Origin: DAOQTX01 sp035340715
GTDB taxonomy: Bacteria > Bacteroidota > Bacteroidia > AKYH767-A > OLB10
DNA: 30,843 bases
Assembly (NCBI GenBank): GCA_035340715.1
Contig: DAOQTX010000032.1
Span: 1 to 30,843 of the forward strand
Direction of reading: 5' to 3'
Below, piece by piece: positions 5,789-12,600 of this stretch (its first letter is position 1; each line of letters opens with the position of its first letter). The notes under the pieces were generated by a model. The model was not told the origin of the DNA and searched no databases. It was given only the letters and a program-made list of their open reading frames with translations. The position numbers were made by a program, and so were the translations under genes.

Positions 5789-7293
5789 CCAGCCAAACTT
5801 TCATTAGAAGTTAAAACCTCTCATTCATTCTTATAATAACAAAGTCCTTTATCCGTGGAGAACCAAACCCTGTTGTTGCTATCTGTAAATATATTCTGAA
5901 CATTATTAGATGGTAACCCATTAGAAGCACTATAACTCTTGAATTCATTATTGTCATAGCAAACTACACCTTTTTGTTTCATTCCAATCCATATATTCCC
6001 GCTTCTATCTTCCACAAACCCAAAAATATCCTGGTATTCTTCCTTTTTATTCCACTTCCCATCAATCTTATATTCGAGTCCGTCCTTCTTCGGCAACCAT
6101 TTTCTTGATTTACTGTCGATAAAGAATTTGCAGTCCACCTTTTGTTGCGACTGATGCCATTCTTTGCCATTATACACACCAAAATTGTTATTGTAATAAA
6201 CCCAAACATTACCTGCTGTATCTTCAACTGATTGATAGGTTTCCATATCATGTTGGGTATAAGGACCCACATGGTCGTAACGGATATTCTTCCATTCACT
6301 TCCATCATAAATGACAATCCCTTGTGCTCCTGCAAAAATTATAAATCCCTTTTTCTTACTTTCATGAATGCGAAAAGTCCAGAAATGGCCAAGCCCCTTG
6401 ATCACCCCATCTTTTTTCCCATAAATAGTCCATTTATTTCCATCGTATTTTACCTGACGATCCCACGAACCTACCCAAATATTTCCGTTATGATCCCTTA
6501 TTAAATCATAAACGTCACCACTGCTATATCCGTCATCTCGACCCGGAACTACAAATCTATTTCCATCATACATGAATAGCTGGTGCTTACCCGTATTGAA
6601 TAATATTTTTCCATTCGGGCACTCAATAATGTCTTTAACAAATTTATATGGAGGCTTTTGCGGAGTCTCATTGAAATTTGTCCATTTTCCGTTTTCAAAC
6701 ATTGATACTCCGCCATCCTGCAATAGCCCCTGCAACCCAAGATCAATAAAAGAGAATACCAGACCCACCGCAGATCCAGAAGGACCTAAATAAGAACCGC
6801 TTTCCGTTGAAGAAGTCGCCCAGATTCTTCCTTTTGAATCTTCAAATATTTTCCGCACGTGAGCCTCGGTAAATATTTTTTCGCTTCTGCGATAGCTCAC
6901 CCACTTTTCCCCATCAAACACAGATAGGCCACCATCCTTGCGTTCCCCATCATACGAACCTATCCAGATGTTGCCTTTACTGTCGATAAGAGAAGTCGAA
7001 ATCCTGCTTCCAATTAAGCCGTTCTTTTCATTATAGGTGATCCATGATTTTCCATCATAAACCAGAATTCCTTTGTCAGTAATAAACCAGATATTATTCT
7101 TTTTATCATTGAGAACGTCAAAAATTTTTGGATTAATATCAAGCAGACCATCTTCTTTTTTAAAATACTTCCAGTTGCCTTGTGAAAATGTTTGGAACGA
7201 AACAAACACTAAAAGAATCGCAACTGTCCGTCTAATAATTGTTTTCATATTATATTCTTTTAAATAAAGTAGTTCCGAATTGGTTGGCGATAA
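5646..7293 (-). mobile_element. Putative integron cassette 1 (beta-propeller gene)
   Basis: It runs on the minus strand from the cut in GTTATCG (7294-7288) to the G of GTTATGC at 5646. It contains one gene starting 45 bp inside the cassette and an attC-like site after it. The start complements the R'' box AGATAAC in six of seven positions. The position next to the recombinase fragment makes it the attI-proximal cassette. Confidence 0.55.
5821..7248 (-). CDS. Secreted two-component-regulator-type beta-propeller protein
   Basis: This 475-aa protein has a signal peptide (about 1-23, VAILLVFVSFQTFSQ). The rest is a chain of Reg_prop/Y_Y_Y-sensor-like propeller blades, recognised by repeats of the form D-x-KGNIWIG...GLSVFDGEKW (for example SKGNIWIGSYDG, SKGRIWATSS, HNGNIWVGSWDR, RSGNIWIGMKQKG, SNNRVWFSTDKG). 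In hybrid two-component sensors this domain lies outside the cell before a transmembrane helix and kinase. Here it ends after the last blade, with no membrane segment or kinase, so it is a free secreted propeller of unknown ligand. It is the sole gene of putative cassette 1. Confidence 0.85.
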   Translation of the reverse strand: MKTIIRRTVAILLVFVSFQTFSQGNWKYFKKEDGLLDINPKIFDVLNDKKNNIWFITDKGILVYDGKSWITYNEKNGLIGSRISTSLIDSKGNIWIGSYDGERKDGGLSVFDGEKWVSYRRSEKIFTEAHVRKIFEDSKGRIWATSSTESGSYLGPSGSAVGLVFSFIDLGLQGLLQDGGVSMFENGKWTNFNETPQKPPYKFVKDIIECPNGKILFNTGKHQLFMYDGNRFVVPGRDDGYSSGDVYDLIRDHNGNIWVGSWDRQVKYDGNKWTIYGKKDGVIKGLGHFWTFRIHESKKKGFIIFAGAQGIVIYDGSEWKNIRYDHVGPYTQHDMETYQSVEDTAGNVWVYYNNNFGVYNGKEWHQSQQKVDCKFFIDSKSRKWLPKKDGLEYKIDGKWNKKEEYQDIFGFVEDRSGNIWIGMKQKGVVCYDNNEFKSYSASNGLPSNNVQNIFTDSNNRVWFSTDKGLCYYKNE

Positions 7294-7358
7294 CTATTAG
7301 CTATACGAAATTACATAAATATCTTCGTATATCTAACTTAAAAGCTTTGCTATCCAAA

Positions 7359-7366
7359 CAAAAATA
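7359..7366 (-). promoter_or_regulatory. -7 element pointing into the cassettes (Pc-like)
   Basis: TATTTTTG on the minus strand matches TAnnTTTG exactly and lies in the putative attI region, about 110 bp upstream of the beta-propeller ATG at 7248. This position is equivalent to the cassette promoter Pc of integrons. No strong -33 element is seen. Confidence 0.4.
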
Positions 7367-7418
7367 AACAGAATTTGTACTTTTGATATATCACATCAAC
7401 TTTGGGTTAGCTTTAATA

Positions 7419-7436
7419 TTCGCATGGTTATGCGAA
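7419..7436. repeat. 7-bp hairpin before recombinase fragment
   Basis: TTCGCAT, loop GGTT, ATGCGAA. It contains GTTATGCG, the same string as the attC core end, and lies 17 bp before the recombinase ATG. It could be an operator or part of attI. Confidence 0.6.
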
Positions 7437-7452
7437 GAACAAATTAAATAAT

Positions 7453-7731
7453 ATGAAAATTATAGATAATTTTATAAATCTCTTAAAGCTAAAAAGGTAT
7501 AGTGAAAACACAATTGAAACCTACAAAAATGTATTAGTACAAACATATATTTTTTTCAAGAAACCTTTTAAGGACATTACCGATAAAGATTTGTGGGTGT
7601 TTATATCGCATTTTGTAAATGAAAAAAATATTTCCTCATACTACCAACGCCAAATGCTTGCTACCAACTTGTTGCCACCCAAATATAAACCAAAAATGTG
7701 GCAATTTACTCTTTTGAAGAGGGGGTATTAG
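7453..7731 (+). pseudogene. Truncated tyrosine recombinase (IntI/Xer-like), N-terminal fragment
   Basis: This 92-codon ORF has residues 1-70 (NFINLLKLKRYSENTIETY ... WVFISHFVNEKNISSYYQRQ) that match the core-binding (SAM-like) N-terminal domain of tyrosine recombinases such as Xer and integron integrases. After YYQRQ the sequence leaves the family (LLPPKYKPK...) and stops, so the catalytic domain with its R-H-R-Y residues is missing. It is therefore a remnant and cannot recombine DNA. It diverges from the cassette genes, as intI does. The breakpoint region contains a TTGCCAC/GTGGCAA inverted repeat (near 7671-7706). Family choice between IntI and a generic Xer-like enzyme cannot be made from the fragment alone. 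Confidence 0.7.
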
Positions 7732-7747
7732 TGCCACATCACCCAAC

Positions 7748-7787
7748 AAAAAAAACTGCCCTGTACCATCACAGGTACAGAGCAGGA
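7748..7787 (-). terminator. Intrinsic terminator of the 78-aa protein gene
   Basis: On the minus strand, CTGCTCTGTACC pairs with GGTACAGGGCAG around loop TGTGAT (strong core CTGTACC/GGTACAG at 7761-7767 and 7774-7780), followed by T8. It lies 33 bp past the stop at 7820, so it should end that transcript. Confidence 0.75.
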
Positions 7788-7819
7788 TTTAATAAAGGAA
7801 AAATATTATAAAAATTGTA

Positions 7820-8056
7820 TCACCATTCTTTCGTCCATTCCGAACAATTTTTCGGTACATTCTGAGCCGGATCATCGCAGTTTTTAACCTCACGGCATGT
7901 CCGTATTTGATGCTCTACCGGTTTATCAGGAACCAAAACCGTTCTGCGCTCATCCCATTTCGTATATTCACATCCAGGTCCAAGACTGGTCATAAACTCT
8001 TTTATAGTTATACTCCCATCTTCCAATTGTTTTAATCTTTTTTCAGTTTCATTCAT
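7820..8056 (-). CDS. Small hypothetical Cys-containing protein (78 aa)
   Basis: The N-terminal half is charged and helical (TEKRLKQLEDGSITIKEFM), then comes a GPG turn. The C-terminal half has four cysteines (C29, C54, C60, C71), several Trp and many charged residues. There is no signal peptide or transmembrane segment. It has its own promoter (8109-8116) and a strong terminator (7748-7787), so it is probably a real, separately expressed gene. The helical front with a Cys-bearing tail loosely recalls peptide precursors, but no cleavage motif or modifying enzyme specific to such peptides is visible. It lies between the integron remnant and the NRPS locus; no function can be assigned. Confidence 0.6.
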   Translation of the reverse strand: MNETEKRLKQLEDGSITIKEFMTSLGPGCEYTKWDERRTVLVPDKPVEHQIRTCREVKNCDDPAQNVPKNCSEWTKEW

Positions 8057-8108
8057 AATTTTTTGTAATTAATATTGGTTAAAGTAATTTCTTCTTTGCT
8101 CAATATAA

Positions 8109-8116
8109 CAAAAATA
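8109..8116 (-). promoter_or_regulatory. -7 element of the 78-aa protein gene
   Basis: TATTTTTG on the minus strand, an exact TAnnTTTG match, about 50 bp before the ATG at 8056. It overlaps the T-run of the preceding PPTase terminator. Confidence 0.45.
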
Positions 8117-8150
8117 ACCTTGCACATGCCTTTAAGTACAGAGCAGGATT
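8109..8150 (-). terminator. Terminator-like hairpin after the PPTase gene
   Basis: On the minus strand it reads TCCTGCTCTGTACTTAAAGG, then CATGTGCAAGG and a T-rich tail (TTATTTTTG), starting a few bases past the PPTase stop. The outer stem is short and imperfect. The sequence is a clear relative of the plus-strand hairpin at 3704-3743 (TCCTGCTCTGCACTTAAAGG). Confidence 0.45.
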
Positions 8151-8156
8151 TTTTCT

Positions 8157-8918
8157 TTATGAATTAGTCCAACCAATCAAACGGTAAAATGGGGTTTGTG
8201 TAGATTGATGGTTTTGAAAGGAACAAAGTGAAAAAGCATAGCCACTTCCTACACAAGATTCAATTCTAAATTTTGCAGTTCGAAAAGATTCGGCAGATGC
8301 CGGCAATTGGCTTATGTTTCCTTGCGAAAGATCAAGTTCATTCATCGATTCCCAAACTCCTGAACCGATACATTTTAAGAAGGCTTCTTTCTCTGACCAC
8401 AATCTAAAAAATAACTCATGCTGGTTTGTTTCTGTTAATCGAGTTTTCTCTTTCTCTGAAAAAAAACGATGTACAATTTGTGAATAATCGAAGGAGTTTT
8501 TGATTTCTTCGACATCACAACCCACCGGATTGGAAGAAGAGATATAAATTAATACTAAACCTGCGGAATGAGAAACATTAAAGTGCCAATTGGAATGCTT
8601 TCGTAAATAAGGTTTTCCTTTTTCGCTTACATCAATTTCCAATTCATTTGGTGAACAGCCTATATTGTATGACAATATGATTCGAGCAATAGATCGGCTT
8701 ACAATTCTGATCCAGCGATCGGCAGGACGAATATGACGTTCAGCTTTCTCTTGTTCTTTTTTATTCAATACACTATACAATTGATCGGAATAGGGAACAA
8801 ATTCTAAAGCATCGATAATGACTGCCATTGTATCTCCAGCAGACAGAGGTGGCAATTGCTGAAGCTCGCAAAATCTGTATTCGGGATGATGGAAGCGGGT
8901 TAATTGTACGTTGGGCAT
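8157..8918 (-). CDS. Sfp-type 4'-phosphopantetheinyl transferase
   Basis: This 253-aa enzyme transfers phosphopantetheine from CoA to the conserved Ser of carrier proteins. Family motifs with the ATG start at 8918: GCDVE (133-137, Mg ligands D135 and E137), FSEKEK (153-158) and WSEKEAFLK (174-182, E178, K182), followed by GSG. The length matches Sfp/Gsp-type enzymes. An upstream TTG at 8927 would add three residues; the ATG is more likely. It lies beside a one-module NRPS whose T domain (GGHSL) is its probable substrate. It is divergent from the methyltransferase gene with only about 70 bp between. Confidence 0.93.
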   Translation of the reverse strand: MPNVQLTRFHHPEYRFCELQQLPPLSAGDTMAVIIDALEFVPYSDQLYSVLNKKEQEKAERHIRPADRWIRIVSRSIARIILSYNIGCSPNELEIDVSEKGKPYLRKHSNWHFNVSHSAGLVLIYISSSNPVGCDVEEIKNSFDYSQIVHRFFSEKEKTRLTETNQHELFFRLWSEKEAFLKCIGSGVWESMNELDLSQGNISQLPASAESFRTAKFRIESCVGSGYAFSLCSFQNHQSTQTPFYRLIGWTNS

Positions 8919-8974
8919 AGAAAACAAATTTAATATTTATGTTAATGAGGATGATGGTATATTCCAAATCATTT

Positions 8975-8982
8975 TACATTTG
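8975..8982 (+). promoter_or_regulatory. -7 element almost abutting the methyltransferase ATG
   Basis: TACATTTG is an exact TAnnTTTG match that ends only 4 bp before the ATG at 8987. Transcription would start at or within the first codons, implying a leaderless mRNA or use of the second ATG at 8993. Confidence 0.5.
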
Positions 8983-8986
8983 AACT

Positions 8987-9676
8987 ATGGATATGGACAA
9001 AGCGCTGCTGAATGAGATTGTTGGCTGGGATGTAAATCTTTGGGCAAGAGCTATTGATTTTTGGGATCAGCATCTTCCTGCCAATAATAGCCATATAAAT
9101 TGCTTAGATATAGGTGCACGCGAAGGAGGATTGAGTTTATGGTTGGCAATGAAAGGGTTTGATGTGATTTGCAGCGATGTTTCGGATATTGAACAATCGG
9201 CTTCGGTTTTACATAAAAAGTATTCCTATACCGGCAGCATCAAATATGCCGATTTGAATGCTATGGAATTGAAAGAATTGAACACGTATGATATTATCAT
9301 TTTTAAGTCGGTACTTGGTGCTATTGGTAGTTTTCATCAGCCTGAAGCGATACAACAAAGCATACAGAACATATATGATGCTTTGAAGCCGGGTGGGAAA
9401 TTATTGTTTGCAGAAAATTTGAAATCTACTTTTGTACATCAAATGGCTCGAAAATATTTTACCCATTGGGGAGCACGTTGGTACTACCCTACTTTTGGCA
9501 ATATGATGGATTGGTTATCTATATTTCAAACGGTGAATTACCAATGCAGCGGATGGCTCAGTGCATTTGGTCGCAATGAAGCGCAAAGAAAATTATTATC
9601 TAAAACGGATCATTTGGTAGAGAAGATTGTGCCCGAATCGAAGAGGCAAATAATGTATGGAGTTGCACAAAAATGA
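8987..9676 (+). CDS. Class I SAM-dependent methyltransferase
   Basis: This 229-aa protein has a Rossmann methyltransferase fold. Motif I LDIGAREGG is at 40-48, the acidic ribose-binding residue is in ICSDVS (D64), ADLN is at 89-92, and the motif III-like DALKPGGKLLFAEN is at 131-144. The C-terminal part (HQMARKYFTHWGARWYYP onward) is probably the substrate-binding cap. No signal or membrane segment. It converges on the NRPS gene with a 7-bp gap and shares the locus with the PPTase, so it may methylate the NRPS product. It could replace the degenerate methyltransferase domain inside the NRPS. The start may be ATG 8987 or 8993. Confidence 0.85.
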   Translation: MDMDKALLNEIVGWDVNLWARAIDFWDQHLPANNSHINCLDIGAREGGLSLWLAMKGFDVICSDVSDIEQSASVLHKKYSYTGSIKYADLNAMELKELNTYDIIIFKSVLGAIGSFHQPEAIQQSIQNIYDALKPGGKLLFAENLKSTFVHQMARKYFTHWGARWYYPTFGNMMDWLSIFQTVNYQCSGWLSAFGRNEAQRKLLSKTDHLVEKIVPESKRQIMYGVAQK

Positions 9677-9683
9677 AAAATGT

Positions 9684-12600
9684 TTAATCAAGATATTGAT
9701 TGAGCGATTGACATAATTTTTGAATATGCGACTCTTCGCTCACTACACTATCGGTACTGCTACCATCTATCTTAACAAATTCAACACCCTTTGAAGCAAT
9801 GGCATCCCATCCCAAATGCTCATCGTTCACATCGGGATATACTTCTTCTGTTTTAAACAAATAAATTTTTCCATTGTAGGATTGAGGGTTATAGGCTTGA
9901 AGCGCTCTGGTATGAATGACTCTTATATCCTCCATTTCGCTTTGGTTTTTATTTTCTGCTGACGAGGATAATCCACTCCTAGAAAGAATTACATTTTTTA
10001 CTTTGCCGGCTAATTGAATTTTTTCATCCATACTCATGCTTAAAAATCGGTTGAGTTTGCTTTTCAATCCTGACTCGCTGCTATGAAATGAAGGAACATA
10101 ATTATCAACAAAACCAAGAAAGGATACCTTCTCTCCTTGCTTATGTAGTTGTTGAGCCATTTCGAAAGCGACCATGCCACCAAAGCAAAGACCAAATAAA
10201 CGATAAGGTCCCTTAGCTTGCACCTTTTTCATTTCGCTAATATAAAGTGTGGCCATTTCTACTATATCGCTTTGAGGTTTCTGTGCAGGATCTAAAGCTC
10301 TTGGCTGAATGGCGTATAAAGGTTGATCCTGATTTAAGTAGCGAAGCAGACGCGACCAACGATGACTGTTACCATTGTGCATGTGAATGCAAAACAATGG
10401 AATTCTGTTACCGATGCTACGCAAAGGTAAAACCATTTTAAAATTTTGACTTGCTTCTTCTTGATCAACCATGGCCGATAATTCAGCAATAGTAGGTGCA
10501 GTAAACAATGTGGTAGCCGGAAATTTTTTGCCGCTAAACTTTTCAATCTCACTAATGACTTTAATGGCTAAAAGAGAGTGTCCACCCGATTCGAAGAAGT
10601 TGTCATGAATGCCAATATCTTCATCTTGCAATACAGCAATCCATATATTATGAATCAACTCTTCTGTTTGATTGGACGGTGGTACAAAACGATTCGTTCT
10701 GCTTTTTCTACTTTGCAATTTTGGCAATGATTGTTTATCCAGTTTACCATTAGGGGTTAATGGAATTTCCGGAATGGATAATATTCCCGATGGTATCATA
10801 TATTCGGGAAGTAGCTTTTTAAGTTGATTCAGCAATTCAGTTTCTTCATTGCTTTGAGAATTGGCTTCACTCCTACTTTGTATGTATTGCATGTAATATT
10901 CATACTTACCTGACTGCAAACGATTTCTAAAATGTAAACGCTCATTGCCTTTATATAACACAACATCAAAAGCATCGCCTGCATCTATAAGAGTAAAACG
11001 ACAATTGAATCGTTTTGATTTTTTTTCAAAATCTTGTTTCCATTGCTCAAGTTCATTTTGTGTATGATATGGAATAGACGAGATGCCTAATGTTTGAATA
11101 TTGTCGGATGCTAAATAGTCGTTCATCTTTTTGCTGTTCCATTCGCCTGATTTAAAATCGCTCCAATTAATAAATTGTTGAGAAAGAGCTAAAGGCTCAT
11201 TATACATTATGGCATGAAATCTTGAACCCGGATGATTCAAATCGCTAAGCACGTCAACATGTGCTATGTTCGGATGGCCTTTAACAAAAGAATAGAAATA
11301 CTCAGGATTAAAACTAATATAACCAATATCATTAATGGATTCCACACCCGGAACCCCAATGATTACAATAGCACCACCTTCATTAAGCTTGTTTATTAAT
11401 TGATTTAGATATTGGTGAAAATCAATTGCATTTTGAATAAATAAATCTGCAAAAACGATACAAATCAAATCGAAATTCTTATCAGGAATTATAGGATGGT
11501 AATCGTTATCTTTTTTTGCGTTAAAGATTAAATGTTCTGAATGTGTATTATTCAGAATTCGCTCCTTAACTCCAATTTCTAAAACGGATGAATCTTTTAG
11601 TTTCAACCAATCCATCAAACGCAATAGCTCCGTTCTTGTTTTTGTTAGCGATTCGTTTATAAATACACTCTTATCAATTTCAGATATTTCAATAAGCCTT
11701 ATGGATGTGTTGTCAGCAGGATCAACTATATAAGCCAATAATAATTGATTCTTCAGGTCATCTTCTGTAGCGCAAACAACAACATCTTTACTCGTTAAAG
11801 TTTGCAATGCTGCTTGTACTTCTCCTATTTCAATTCGATATCCTCTGATTTTAACTTGCTCATCATTTCTACCCTTATACAAAATATCTCCATTGGGCAA
11901 GTATGCAACAATATCACCGGTCTTATACATATATGCGCCCGGAATATTTACATCCGGAACAAAACGATCGGCACTTAATGTTTTATTCTCAAAATATCCT
12001 TTAGCTAAACACTCACCACTTAAATAGAGTTCACCACTAGCTCCTAAAGGAACATTTGCCAACTGCTCATTTAATATATAGCAGCTGGTGTTGGAAATCG
12101 GCTTACCAATGCTGATCCACTCATCTTTTGTGTCAATCTTTTTAACTACACAACCAACGGTAGCTTCAGTTGGTCCATATTCGTTATAAATATTTATTTC
12201 CGGATTAATCTTTCGTAAGGTAGCAATGTGGGTAGGCAACAATTCTTCACCACCAACAATGGCTGTTTTTATTTTATTGCTGCTAATGTTTAAGTTGTCA
12301 AGCACTAATATATGTGCAGGTGTCAATTTTATGCAATCAATCGGATTCTCATTACTAAAGTGATCGTGTAATATGTTAAGTAATTCGGCCTGCTGTCTGA
12401 AAATGGTTAAACTTTTACCATTTAATAATGGACAAAAAATACTGGTAACGGTTAAATCAAAAGATAAAGAAGAAAATAAACCAAAATGACCTTTTATATT
12501 ATCATTCAAATAATAACTCAAACACCAACTTATGTAATTAACCACACTTCTATTCGATACTTCAACTCCCTTCGGTTTTCCGGTACTTCCGCTGGTGTAA

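Larger units (their letters stand above)
7288..7452 (-). other. Putative attI region and integrase/cassette divergent promoters
   Basis: This lies between the recombinase fragment and the first cassette gene. The cassette junction would be G^TTATCG on the minus strand (7294-7288). GTTAGAT (7337-7331, minus) fits the core-site consensus GTTRRRY exactly and could be a second integrase-binding box. A perfect hairpin TTCGCAT-GGTT-ATGCGAA (7419-7436) lies just before the recombinase ATG. Confidence 0.4.
3496..7731. mobile_element. Degenerate chromosomal integron (intI fragment, attI region, two cassettes, attC-like sites)
   Basis: The layout is that of an integron. A tyrosine-recombinase 5' fragment (7453-7731, plus) diverges from a run of genes on the minus strand. 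Each gene unit ends in a long inverted repeat with attC organisation (5640-5788, 3751-3899 and a weaker 3496-3617). The first bases of each unit complement the R'' box of its own attC-like site: cassette 2 start GTTATGC against R'' GCATAAC (7/7), cassette 1 start GTTATCG against R'' AGATAAC (6/7). That is expected of circularising cassettes. The integrase is truncated, so the element is probably immobile by itself. A MITE family fits the hairpins less well, because it would not explain the boundary complementarity. Confidence 0.65.

Noticed and set aside
7820..8056. Call of the 78-aa protein as a RiPP precursor
   Set aside because: No leader cleavage motif and no peptide-modifying enzyme other than the NRPS-type genes; left as hypothetical.
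8919..8927. TTG start three codons upstream for the PPTase
   Set aside because: The ATG at 8918 gives a normal N-terminus; nothing supports the TTG.
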